Of a stretch of DNA of 64,000 bases, positions 25,825-35,272 are shown piece after piece (the stretch's first letter is position 1; every line of letters begins with the position of its first letter). This stretch comes from Clostridium sp. Lineage in GTDB: Bacteria; Bacillota; Clostridia; Lachnospirales; Lachnospiraceae. The DNA lies in NCBI GenBank assembly GCA_031275405.1, contig JAISOV010000016.1, forward strand, positions 23,725-87,724, written 5' to 3'. The notes beneath the pieces are model-generated. The model was not told where the DNA came from and searched no databases. It worked only from the letters and a program-made list of their open reading frames with translations. A program made the position numbers and the translations under genes.

Positions 25825-27111
25825 ATGAGCGCTGTCATGAACGCGGTATATGGCCACTATCTGACCACAGATCCTCCCAGGCAGACCGCGCGCCACGCTG
25901 GCCACAAGAAGGGCGAACTGCGCAGCGTCTACGCTTCCATCGTAAAGCTGAACAAAGAATCCTTCTGGTATCTTCCCACGACGAGCCGCTCCGCCCTGGA
26001 CTACGCCGTGGATCTGAAAGAACACGCCCGGGAGCTGCATAACACGATCGCTTCTTTGGGCGGACTGGAAGAGAGCGGGCTTCTGAATAAAAAGACAGCC
26101 TACTCCAGTCGGCCGGAGATCGCTTCCGCGACTTTTATCGGAACCTGCGACGAATCCCCGACTTATCGGCTGGAAGTGCGGGAACTGGCTTCGCCGCAGG
26201 AAAATCTCGGGAATTTCCTGCCGAATGCCAAAGTGAACCTGGCGCCGGACACTTACTCTTTCGATATTGCCATCAACGACATGAACTATGAGTTCCAGTT
26301 CCCTCTCGGGGAAGCCGAAACCAATCTGGACGTACAAAAAAGGCTCCAGCGCCTGATCGGCAGCGCCGACATCGGGCTTACCGCCTCCCTCGTGGAGTCC
26401 GGCGGAAAGACCGCCTTGAAGCTGACGACCCAGGCCACAGGGCTTCCTGCGGAAAAGGCGGCTCTGTTTTCCATCACGGACGACCGTACCAGCAAGACCG
26501 CCGGGGCGGTGGGTTACTTCGGCCTGAATGATGTCAGCCGCCAGGCAGCCAACGCCCATTTTTTCCTCAACGGGGAGCCGCGTGAGTCTTCTGCCAATCA
26601 TTTTACCATCGGCAGGCGGTTCGATGTGCGGCTGTATGGCGTCAGCCCCGAGGGTACGGAAGTCACCCTCGGTTTGAAGACGGACGTGGAATCATTCACG
26701 GACAACGTGGTGAACCTGATCGACGGATACAACAGCTTTATCCAGGCCGCCGCTTCCTATCTGGAGACCCAGCCCCGGAGCAGACAGCTTCTCCGGGAGA
26801 TGAGCGGGATCGCTGCTCTGAATTATGAGTCGCTGGAGTCCATGGGGCTGCGCTTACAGGAGGACGGCAGGCTGCAAGTAGATCCAGAAGCCCTGACGCA
26901 GGCCGTTTCGGACGCCAAGGATCAGAACGCGCCCTTTGACTTCCTGCGCGGCTTTACCCATCAGCTGCTCCGGCAGACGAACCAGATCTCCCTGAATCCG
27001 ATGGCGTATGTGGAAAGAAAGATCGTCGCCTACAAGATTCCCGGACGGAGTTTTGCGAACCCTTATGTCACCAGCGCCTACAGCGGGATGATCTTCAGCA
27101 GCTATGGTTAA
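25825..27111 (+). CDS. FliD-like (flagellar hook-associated protein 2-like) protein
   Basis: Domain layout similar to FliD: TYRLEVRELASPQ... FPLGEAETNLDVQKRLQRLIG ... VESFTDNVVNLIDGYNSFIQAA. Confidence 0.5.
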   Translation: MSAVMNAVYGHYLTTDPPRQTARHAGHKKGELRSVYASIVKLNKESFWYLPTTSRSALDYAVDLKEHARELHNTIASLGGLEESGLLNKKTAYSSRPEIASATFIGTCDESPTYRLEVRELASPQENLGNFLPNAKVNLAPDTYSFDIAINDMNYEFQFPLGEAETNLDVQKRLQRLIGSADIGLTASLVESGGKTALKLTTQATGLPAEKAALFSITDDRTSKTAGAVGYFGLNDVSRQAANAHFFLNGEPRESSANHFTIGRRFDVRLYGVSPEGTEVTLGLKTDVESFTDNVVNLIDGYNSFIQAAASYLETQPRSRQLLREMSGIAALNYESLESMGLRLQEDGRLQVDPEALTQAVSDAKDQNAPFDFLRGFTHQLLRQTNQISLNPMAYVERKIVAYKIPGRSFANPYVTSAYSGMIFSSYG

Positions 27112-27344
27112 GCAGGGCGGGAACCGGCAGATCCGGGCATGTTTTTCTGAAAAATCCCTGTACGAATGCTCGGAGCGCATAAAGAAGCAACAGGAAAAGG
27201 CTAAAACATCAGCAAAACGATAAGCAGTCAATGGGTCTGAGGATCGATTGAGAGAAATCTCCAGCGTTTTCCAAATAATAAGCGTATTCCTCTTCCTAGA
27301 CCTTTTCCTTGCTTATGTCTTACCAGCGTCTATATGGTCTGTCG

Positions 27345-27514
27345 CCGCAGAACCACGGAAATCAATTTTGTGAATGTTTATGCAAATCATATCAGCGAAA
27401 CAAATGAAACAAGTCCAAAACAATGCCTTTACTATAGATTCATCATGTAAAAACCCGCTGTTTGTGAATACGCTTGCATAATTATGAGCAAAATTGATTT
27501 CCGTGCCGCAGGAC
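27345..27514. mobile_element. Candidate MITE (152 bp, 17-bp TIRs) with flanking near-perfect 9-bp direct repeats
   Basis: TIRs CACGGAAATCAATTTTG (27354-27370) and CAAAATTGATTTCCGTG (27489-27505); flanks CCGCAGAAC / CCGCAGGAC. Confidence 0.7.
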
Positions 27515-27551
27515 GCAAGGCGGTTGACATCCAGCTTTTCATAGGGATCAC

Positions 27552-28679
27552 CTAGCTTTCCCTCTCCGCCATGGCAAGAGCCTCCGCTATGACTTGATCC
27601 ATGTCATAATAACGGTACTGCCCCAGCCGTCCGCCGAACAGCACCCCTTTTTCCCGCCGGGCAAGGCTCTGGTAACGGGCAAACAGCGCGTTGTTGTGTT
27701 CGTCGTTGACAGGATAATACGGCTCACTCCCTCTTTCCCACGGAGCGGGATACTCCCGTGTGACGACGGTATCCGGCTGTGTCCCAAATTCAAAATGCTT
27801 GTGTTCGATGATACGGGTATACGGAACTTCCCTGTCCGTATAGTTCACGACCGCGTTCCCTTGGTAGTTCTCTACGTTTTCCATGACTTCCTGCTCGAAG
27901 CGCAGGGAACGGTATTGCAGTTCCCCTAGGGAAAACCGGAAATATTCATCCACCATGCCCGTATAAAGCACTTTCCCAAACGTATCGGCGCCGTTTCCAC
28001 CGCCGTGTGTGTTGCCGCATTTTTTCTGAAAATCCCTGTACGAAATCCCCAGGCATACCGGAATGCCCTCCAGCATTCTTTCCACGATTCCGGTATAGCC
28101 GCCCTCGGGTATCCCTTGGTAGCGGTCGGAAAAGTAATTATTGTCATAAGTAAAGCGCACCGGCAGACGTCTTAAGAGGAACGCCGGAAGCTCCCGGCAG
28201 CTTCTCCCCCACTGTTTTTCCGTATAGCCTTTCACCAGTTTCTCATAGATGTCGCGCCCCACCAGAGACAGCGCCTGCTCTTCCACGTTCTGCGGGTTCT
28301 CCACGCGGCTGCCCAGGCACTGCTCCTCGATTTTGCGCCTTGCCTGTCCGGGCGTACGCACCCCCCACATCCTGCTGAACGTGTTCATGTTAAAAGGCAG
28401 GTTGTATACTTCCTCCCGGTAGACGGCGATAGGCGCGTTCACATAATGGTTGAAGCGGGCAAAGCAGTTTACATAATCCCAGATCCTCCGGTCGGAGGTA
28501 TGGAAAATATGCGCCCCGTACTGATGAACCTGGATCCCGTGTACTTCCTCGGTATAGACGTTGCCGCCCACATGCTCCCGGCGGTCGATCACCAGGCATT
28601 TTTTCCCGGCCCGCCTCATCTCATGGGCAAACACCGCCCCGAACAGACCCGCTCCTACCACCAGATAATCATACTTCAT
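27552..28679 (-). CDS. glf: UDP-galactopyranose mutase
   Basis: MKYDYLVVGAGLFGAVFAHEM, NVYTEEVHGIQVHQYGAHIFHTSD, YTEKQWG, RLGQYRYYDMDQVI. Confidence 0.95.
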   Translation of the reverse strand: MKYDYLVVGAGLFGAVFAHEMRRAGKKCLVIDRREHVGGNVYTEEVHGIQVHQYGAHIFHTSDRRIWDYVNCFARFNHYVNAPIAVYREEVYNLPFNMNTFSRMWGVRTPGQARRKIEEQCLGSRVENPQNVEEQALSLVGRDIYEKLVKGYTEKQWGRSCRELPAFLLRRLPVRFTYDNNYFSDRYQGIPEGGYTGIVERMLEGIPVCLGISYRDFQKKCGNTHGGGNGADTFGKVLYTGMVDEYFRFSLGELQYRSLRFEQEVMENVENYQGNAVVNYTDREVPYTRIIEHKHFEFGTQPDTVVTREYPAPWERGSEPYYPVNDEHNNALFARYQSLARREKGVLFGGRLGQYRYYDMDQVIAEALAMAERES

Positions 28680-28845
28680 ATCAGTCCTTCCTGAGATACG
28701 GCCCCTAGTCCCGCCTAGCCCTTTGCGGGCCGGGAACGGGGGACTGCCGATCCGCGTTCAAGCCGTCCTATGTGACGAGCATGATATTCCAAAATCGTTT
28801 CCCGATCCGTCCTATTTTTCTTCTCCGCCGCGATTTGCTCCACAG

Positions 28846-30456
28846 TCACACCGATAGCCCGGCAAACATCTTTGCCCCGGATTTCATCAGCCAGCCATAG
28901 ACACAGGCGCCCACGGCGGCAAAGAGCGCGCCGCAAATCCAGAAGTACGCCGTGACGGACACAACGGCGGATACCAGGAAGAAATACAGCAGACCCAAAC
29001 CGACGAGCAGACCCATTGACCCGAATATCGTGAGCATGGCGGACATGCCCTGTTTGACCACATAGATTTCGTTCGTCCAGTCGAATTTCGGAAAATGCAG
29101 ATTCACCGCAAGCCCCATGACGGCAATCAGTGCGACCATCGTCTGCGGCACGAACAGGATCAGCAGCCAATCCGCCAGGCTTTCCGCGAAGGCCGCTCCC
29201 ACGCAGACCGCCGAAAACAGGCACGGAAGAGACGAAGAGAGCAGATGCGTAAGTACTTTCGCCCGAAGCACACTCTGCGCCGACACTGGAAGGCTTTTCA
29301 CAATCCACAGGCTTTTGCCCTCCAGCGACACCAGCGACGCGCTGAGAACGTCGGCGCAACTTAAAAATGCAAGGATCGCCGCAAACAGCGCCGCAGGACT
29401 CGCATGGAGCAACGGAGCAAGCGCCGTAATCTGTGGAAGAATCCCGACTCCGGGCAGGAGTACGACCGGAGAGATCAGCATAAAAACCGAGCCGATGGAC
29501 GAATTCAGAACGACCATCGGCCTGCTCCAGAATTTTGCCATCTCTTTCCCCACAAGCGCGGCAAGCGTCCCCTGAGCGGAGGTCTGTTTCTCGTGGTAAA
29601 CGACTTTCCTGCTTCCCCTGTTTACGGTGAGTGTTTTTTTATAATTCGCCCCAAGCAGCAGAAGCGCAGCGGCAAACGGCGCCAAGGCCCACACCGCGAA
29701 GAACGCCAGGTTACCCGCAGCGCCGCTTGCCGCGCTTACGCCGAAGGAGTAAAACGGCGGCATTGCTTTTCGGAACGCCTCCGCGAGTTCGCCCCCTTTT
29801 GCCGCAAGCTCGCCCAAGTAACTCTGAAGATTGCCATAAACGAACAGATACCCCAAGAGAAAGAGAACGGAAATGATCAGCGTAAGGACATTCTTGTACC
29901 GCAGCTTTGACGACACCAGACTGAGAAGCCAAGCCAAAAGCAGCGCGACCGAGAGTGACATCGGCGGCAGAAGAAGAACGCCGGCGGCAAAAAACACAAC
30001 GCCCCTCGCGGCGGCATGACCGCCCATAAGCCACGGAACAAACGCCGCGAGCGCCGCTATGAACGTGAAAACATACTCGGAAGCAAGCAGCACCAATACG
30101 CGGCTGATCAGGATTGCGGATGGCTTGATCGGCATGGATAACAGCAGTTCGTTGTCTTTTGCGCCAAAGACGACGGCCGCCGCGGTGAAGATCGTACTGA
30201 CCACGCAGAGCGCAAATACCAGGATGGCAAGCATTGCAAAATACAGCCAGCCGATACCCGCTGAGAAATAGGGTTCGCACATCGCGGCAAACATTTCATA
30301 AAGCATCACGAAAAACCCAGCGGCCGCTATGAGGCCAAGAAATACCGCAGATACGGCTTTCCCGGCGCCTGGCTTTTGAGCGCCCTGAATTTTCCAGACG
30401 CCGGAAAGCAGGGCTTTCCCCTGGAGAACAAAAAGCTTTTTTATCATTTTTACCAT
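28846..30456 (-). CDS. ABC-2 type exporter permease
   Basis: Multi-spanning; downstream of an ABC ATPase; start chosen at MVKMIKK after GGAAGGAG. Confidence 0.75.
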   Translation of the reverse strand: MVKMIKKLFVLQGKALLSGVWKIQGAQKPGAGKAVSAVFLGLIAAAGFFVMLYEMFAAMCEPYFSAGIGWLYFAMLAILVFALCVVSTIFTAAAVVFGAKDNELLLSMPIKPSAILISRVLVLLASEYVFTFIAALAAFVPWLMGGHAAARGVVFFAAGVLLLPPMSLSVALLLAWLLSLVSSKLRYKNVLTLIISVLFLLGYLFVYGNLQSYLGELAAKGGELAEAFRKAMPPFYSFGVSAASGAAGNLAFFAVWALAPFAAALLLLGANYKKTLTVNRGSRKVVYHEKQTSAQGTLAALVGKEMAKFWSRPMVVLNSSIGSVFMLISPVVLLPGVGILPQITALAPLLHASPAALFAAILAFLSCADVLSASLVSLEGKSLWIVKSLPVSAQSVLRAKVLTHLLSSSLPCLFSAVCVGAAFAESLADWLLILFVPQTMVALIAVMGLAVNLHFPKFDWTNEIYVVKQGMSAMLTIFGSMGLLVGLGLLYFFLVSAVVSVTAYFWICGALFAAVGACVYGWLMKSGAKMFAGLSV

Positions 30457-30460
30457 CATT

Positions 30461-30530
30461 CTCCTTCCAAAATCTGGGGACTTTGTGCGCGGCACAAAGC
30501 TCCGGGTGAAAGAATGCAATTCTTTCAGCC
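30461..30530. repeat. Double-hairpin leader repeat copy A
   Basis: CTCCTTCCAAAATCTGGGGACTTTGTGCGCGGCACAAAGCTCCGGGTGAAAGAATGCAATTCTTTCAGCC; see 37425 and 54180. Confidence 0.88.
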
Positions 30531-31235
30531 TTCTCCCTCCAGCTCGAAGAACACCTTTTCCAGCGACGAATCGCCGCGCACTCTTGCCATATCGCCATAT
30601 GCTATGAGTTTCCCGCCCTTGATGATCGCCACCTTGTCGCACAGCTTTTCCGCTACCTCCAGGACGTGTGTGGAGAAGAATACCGCTCCGCCTCTATCGC
30701 ATTTTTCACGCATGATGTCCTTTACGGTACGGCTCGCCTTCGGATCTAAGCCGACAAACGGCTCGTCCAGCACCATAAAATCAGGCTCGTGGATGAGCGC
30801 CGCTATGAGCGCGAGCTTCTGCTTCATGCCGTGGGAATACGCCGAGACGGGCAAAGCCAGGTCGGCGGTCAGTTCAAACAGCTGGGCATATTGACGGATA
30901 CGCTTCCCGCGCTCATCACTGCCGACACCGTACACGTCCGCGATGAAATTCAGGTACCTGATGCCCGAAAGGAAATCGTAAAGGTCGGGGTTATCCGGCA
31001 CATAGGCAGTGCGGCGCTTGCACTCCAGCGGCTCTTTCCGGACCGATTTGCCGCCGATGCGGATCTCCCCGGAATCAAAGCCTAGTATGCCGCAGACGGC
31101 TTTGATCGTCGTGGTCTTGCCGGCTCCGTTGTGTCCGATGAAGCCGCAGATCTCACCCGGCGCGATATGCAAGGACAGATCGTCCACGGCGCGCTTGCCG
31201 CCGTATGTCTTGGTCAGGCGGTCGATTCTCAGCAT
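30525..31235 (-). CDS. ABC transporter ATP-binding protein
   Basis: GFIGHNGAGKTTTIKAVCGIL, AYSHGMKQKLALIAAL, FMVLDEPFVGLDP. Confidence 0.93.
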   Translation of the reverse strand: MLRIDRLTKTYGGKRAVDDLSLHIAPGEICGFIGHNGAGKTTTIKAVCGILGFDSGEIRIGGKSVRKEPLECKRRTAYVPDNPDLYDFLSGIRYLNFIADVYGVGSDERGKRIRQYAQLFELTADLALPVSAYSHGMKQKLALIAALIHEPDFMVLDEPFVGLDPKASRTVKDIMREKCDRGGAVFFSTHVLEVAEKLCDKVAIIKGGKLIAYGDMARVRGDSSLEKVFFELEGEG

Positions 31236-31318
31236 GTCAGTTCCTCCCTATCGAATTGATCATATCAAAAAAACACCTTCCTAAAAACTCCCTGATGCCA
31301 GGATACACCAAAGAGTCC

Positions 31319-31347
31319 TGCTTGTCCACTCTAAACGTGGACAAGCA
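31319..31347. terminator. Perfect hairpin TGCTTGTCCAC-TCTAAAC-GTGGACAAGCA
   Basis: 11-bp stem between HTH gene and ABC operon. Confidence 0.5.
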
Positions 31348-31408
31348 TTCCGGAGGTCCCGCCGCCAGAAACAAGTCTGCCCTTGGAGCTGCCCGGCCCG
31401 CTTCTCCG

Positions 31409-31759
31409 CTATTTTGCCTTCCTGCCTTTTGCCTTATACTTATCCAGCTGCGCGAAGTCGTCCATCATTTCCAAGACCTTATCGCGTCCGTTCTGGTTCA
31501 GCTTCACATAGTTCTGCATGACACGGTTTTCCAGAAGCTGTTCGCCCAAGGGAGTATCCCTTTCCAAGGAAGAAAAGTCCACCGGGTTCAGGCTTAGCTT
31601 GTCACACATCTTGATCACGGTGCCATAAGCCATGCCGTCGATGCCGCGTTCCAGAGCCGTCACCAGAGTGCTGTACGGAATGCCCATTTCCATCGCAAAC
31701 TGGCGCACACTGCGGTACTGCCTTAAAATCTCCTGTTTCAAAACCTCTGCTTTCGTCAT
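31409..31759 (-). CDS. XRE-family HTH regulator
   Basis: SVRQFAMEMGIPYSTLVTALERGIDGMAYGTVIKMCDKLSL. Confidence 0.75.
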   Translation of the reverse strand: MTKAEVLKQEILRQYRSVRQFAMEMGIPYSTLVTALERGIDGMAYGTVIKMCDKLSLNPVDFSSLERDTPLGEQLLENRVMQNYVKLNQNGRDKVLEMMDDFAQLDKYKAKGRKAK

Positions 31760-31911
31760 ACACTTTTCCTCCTGATGATCTCATGAGCGCTTTCTATCCA
31801 AAAGATTTTCTGCTCCTGTCATGTGTCTAGGAACAATATACGGTATTCCGTGTGTTTTTTCAAGCCTTATTCTGAAAAATCAGGAGAAGTTGCGTTTGAT
31901 TCGGTCTGGCG

Positions 31912-33798
31912 TCATGGTTCAGACCCCTCCGTCAGCCGTTCCATCTCATCAAGCAGTTCCCCGAACACCCGCAGGGCTTCCCGCACGGGTTCTTTGGACG
32001 ACATGTCCACCCCGGCGATTTTGAGCAGCTCTACCGGAGGCCTGGTACAGCCGCCGGACAGAAACTCCCGGTAAGCCGAAAGAGCCGTCTCCCCCTCCGT
32101 CAGGATCCTGTGCGCAAGCGCCACCGCCGCCGAGAAGCCTGTGGCATACTGGTACACATAAAAGTTCATATAAAAATGGGGGATCCTCGCCCATTCCAGA
32201 GCGATCTCCTCATCCGACACGATCTGCGGGCCGTAATACTTCACGTTCAGCTCATAATACGCCTTGCTCAAGGACTCCGCCGTCAGCGCTTCCCCTCTTT
32301 CCGCCATGGAATGGGTGGTTTTTTCAAACTCCGCGAACATGGTCTGACGGTATACGGTCGCCTTAAAGTTTTCCAGAAAACGGTTGATCAAGTATGCCCG
32401 TTCGCTGATCCGCGCTTTTTCGGCGCCAGCCTCCTCGGCAGCCGCCTGCCCCTCGACCGGCTGGGCCTGCTTCGCCTGGTTCCGGTTCAGCAGATATTGG
32501 ATCAGCAGGATCTCATTGCAGGTGGAAGCGACCTCCGCCACGAAAATCTTGTACTGGGAGTACAAAAAAGGCTGCGTCCGGTTGGAAAACCAGGAGTGCA
32601 GGGCGTGGCCCATCTCATGCGCCAAGGTGAACACGTCGTTCAGGGAGCCGTTATAGTTCATCAGCACATAGGGATGAATCCCATAAACCCCTGCGGAATA
32701 GGCGCCGCTGCGTTTGCCCTCATTTTCATAGACGTCGATCCAGCGGCGCTCGAAACCCTGCCTCAGCAGGGCGCAGTACTCCTCCCCCATAGGCTCCAGC
32801 GCCTTTAAGACGATGGCTTTCGCTTCCTCAAAGGAAAATTTCTTGTCTACGTCCGCGACTATGGGAACATAAAGATCATACATATGAAGCTCGTCCAGAC
32901 CCAGGACTTTTTTGCGCAGAGCGACATAACGGTGCAGTTTGTCCAGATTTTCGTTCACCACTTCGATCAGACTGTCATAGACCGCCGTCGGCACGTTGCT
33001 GACATCCAGAGACGCTTCCAAGGTAGAGGCGTATTTACGGGCCTTGGCTTCAAACATCAGCTGCCTTACCTGGCCGTTGTAGAGAACGCCGAGGGTATTC
33101 CGGAATTTCCCGTAGGTCTGGTACACGCCGAGAAAGGCTTCTTTCCTCACCCTACGCTCCTTGCTGTTCAACAGAGCGGAATATCTGCCGTGGGTCAGCC
33201 TGACCGTCTCGCCTGTTTCGTCCGTGATGGTGGGGAACTGCAGATCGCCGTTGCTGAACATGCCAAAGACCGTTCCCGGCGTGCTTCTGATTTCCTTCGC
33301 CGCCGCCAGCAGTTCCTCCATCTGCGCGTTCAGCCGATGGGCCTTGCGTCTGGCCAGTTCCTCTATATACAGGCGGTATTCCTCCAGACCGGCTTCCTCG
33401 CGGTAAAAATCGGCCAGCCGCTCCGGCGTCAGTTCCAGTATCATCGGATCCATAAAACTAAGCTTCGTTTCCAGTTCCACCGCGATACTCATGATTTTCT
33501 GCAAATTTTCCTGGCCGGCGGCATTTTTGGCATCCGTGTCGGCGACGCGCCCCGCATAGGACGCGGCAAGCTCTATTTTCCGGAGACACTGCGCGTACAG
33601 GTTGAGCGTTTCCCATAAATGGCTCCCGTCCGCCGTCATCTCCTGTTTCCGGTTCTGCGCCTCCTGCGCCAGCTCTTTCGATTCCCGGATGTCCTTTTCC
33701 CAGTCCTTCACGGACGCGTACATGTCTTCTATCGCCCAGGTGTCCTCTAACGGAACCTCGCTTCTTTTCGGCAGTTCTACGGATCTTCTGTTCTCCAC
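31912..33798 (-). CDS. pepF: Oligoendopeptidase F
   Basis: HEMGHALHSWFSNRTQPF zinc motif, DLYVPIVADVDKKFSFEEAKAIV; GTG start at 33798 after AAAGGAGG preferred. Confidence 0.9.
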   Translation of the reverse strand: MENRRSVELPKRSEVPLEDTWAIEDMYASVKDWEKDIRESKELAQEAQNRKQEMTADGSHLWETLNLYAQCLRKIELAASYAGRVADTDAKNAAGQENLQKIMSIAVELETKLSFMDPMILELTPERLADFYREEAGLEEYRLYIEELARRKAHRLNAQMEELLAAAKEIRSTPGTVFGMFSNGDLQFPTITDETGETVRLTHGRYSALLNSKERRVRKEAFLGVYQTYGKFRNTLGVLYNGQVRQLMFEAKARKYASTLEASLDVSNVPTAVYDSLIEVVNENLDKLHRYVALRKKVLGLDELHMYDLYVPIVADVDKKFSFEEAKAIVLKALEPMGEEYCALLRQGFERRWIDVYENEGKRSGAYSAGVYGIHPYVLMNYNGSLNDVFTLAHEMGHALHSWFSNRTQPFLYSQYKIFVAEVASTCNEILLIQYLLNRNQAKQAQPVEGQAAAEEAGAEKARISERAYLINRFLENFKATVYRQTMFAEFEKTTHSMAERGEALTAESLSKAYYELNVKYYGPQIVSDEEIALEWARIPHFYMNFYVYQYATGFSAAVALAHRILTEGETALSAYREFLSGGCTRPPVELLKIAGVDMSSKEPVREALRVFGELLDEMERLTEGSEP

Positions 33799-33822
33799 CG
33801 TGTTCCTCCTTTTTGGGGTCTG

Positions 33823-33847
33823 CCGCTTGGGCGGCATACCGCTTTTT
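33823..33847. repeat. 25-bp direct repeat copy 1 (CCGCTTGGGCGGCATACCGCTTTTT)
   Basis: Identical to 33933-33957. Confidence 0.9.
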
Positions 33848-33932
33848 CTGATTCCCGGCCAGCCGCCTGTTTGAGCGGCAGATCTTTCTCCGGCTCCTGA
33901 TCAGCCGCCTGCTGAGACGGCCTCTCTGCCTC

Positions 33933-33957
33933 CCGCTTGGGCGGCATACCGCTTTTT
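33933..33957. repeat. 25-bp direct repeat copy 2
   Basis: Identical to 33823-33847. Confidence 0.9.
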
Positions 33958-35227
33958 ACCTCGTATGTCTGATACGTTTGAGCGCGGTGCGCAGTTTCAT
34001 AGGGTTCCCATAATGCAGGGTTCCCATACGGTAGATCTTCGCGCCCAGGAAACCCGCGCCGAAAATGGACAGCACCAAGATCCCGAACGAGACCGCGACT
34101 TCCCAAGCCGAAACCGTATTCATAGCGATCCGGACGAACATCGTGCTATAAGAGCTGACCGGCAGGAACGAAAAGATCTTATTAACGATCCCGTCCGGAT
34201 TGCCGATCTGACTCAGGGAAATAAAATAGATGACCATCACAGCCACCATCAGCCCGGAAGAGCTTTTGCTGATGTCCTCCGTCTTGCTCACCAGCGCGCC
34301 CACGGCGCCGTAACAGAACGCGTAAAACAGATAGCCGCCCAAGCCGAAGCAGGCAAACGCCAGCAGGACATTGGCGGGAATCTGGAAGATCCTGTCCAAC
34401 ATGCCGCCCCATTGTTCCCTGTTGATCCGGTAGGAAACCAGCGCGGCCCCTAAGATCAGCCCGGCCTGGAGCAGGCCGCCGATCGCCCCCGCGATCACTT
34501 TCCCGAACAGCAGGCTGTTCGGAGTGGTGGACGTGACCAGAACCTCGATAGCGCGGTTGCTTTTCTCACCCGTCACCGATACCGCGATCATCTGCCCGTA
34601 CAGGAGAATGAACATAAAGATCAGAATAACCAGGACATAGCAGTACCAGTAGCTGTTCCCGACGTCCTGATTCAGCACCTGCTGCGTCGCCGTGACCGGC
34701 GGCGATACCAGGCCGCTGATTTCCGGATAGTCCAGTCCGCGCGCCTTGCAGTATTCCATGCGGTAAAACTCCTTCATGGCTTCCTCAAACTGCCCGCTGC
34801 TGCTGTCGAACATGCCTTTATTATAGACGTAATAATCATATTCCGAAGTCGATTTTACCACGAACCCCGCCTTGACTATCCGGGCTTGCACCGCTTCTTC
34901 TACTTCCGCCGCCGAATCCGCCGGCGTCCAGCGCACATCCGGGAAGAAATCCGCCAGAAACGCCGGATCCAGCTTTCCGGTCTGATCGAACAGGATCATC
35001 TCCCGCGAAGCGTCCTGCGCCGGATCCTCCTGATCAGCCGTTTCCGTTTCCGGCGGCAGCCCCTCCCTTTCTCCCGAACCGGTCGCCGCCCCGAAAAAAG
35101 AAAAGACCCTCGGAAAAAACAGCAGGATGACCGCCGCCGCCGCAAAAAGCAGGGTGATCAGCAGAAAGCCTTTATTGGCGACATATTCTTTCAGTTCATA
35201 CTGCAAGACCAGCGCGAATTTCCTCAT
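33956..35227 (-). CDS. ABC-2 type Na+ efflux-like permease (NatB-like)
   Basis: Hydrophobic C-terminal half, IAVSVTGEKSNRAIEVLVTSTTPNSLLFGKVI motif. Confidence 0.75.
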   Translation of the reverse strand: MRKFALVLQYELKEYVANKGFLLITLLFAAAAVILLFFPRVFSFFGAATGSGEREGLPPETETADQEDPAQDASREMILFDQTGKLDPAFLADFFPDVRWTPADSAAEVEEAVQARIVKAGFVVKSTSEYDYYVYNKGMFDSSSGQFEEAMKEFYRMEYCKARGLDYPEISGLVSPPVTATQQVLNQDVGNSYWYCYVLVILIFMFILLYGQMIAVSVTGEKSNRAIEVLVTSTTPNSLLFGKVIAGAIGGLLQAGLILGAALVSYRINREQWGGMLDRIFQIPANVLLAFACFGLGGYLFYAFCYGAVGALVSKTEDISKSSSGLMVAVMVIYFISLSQIGNPDGIVNKIFSFLPVSSYSTMFVRIAMNTVSAWEVAVSFGILVLSIFGAGFLGAKIYRMGTLHYGNPMKLRTALKRIRHTR

Positions 35228-35272
35228 AACGATCCTGCTCCTTTCTCAAAATAAAACGACACGAACCCCTGT

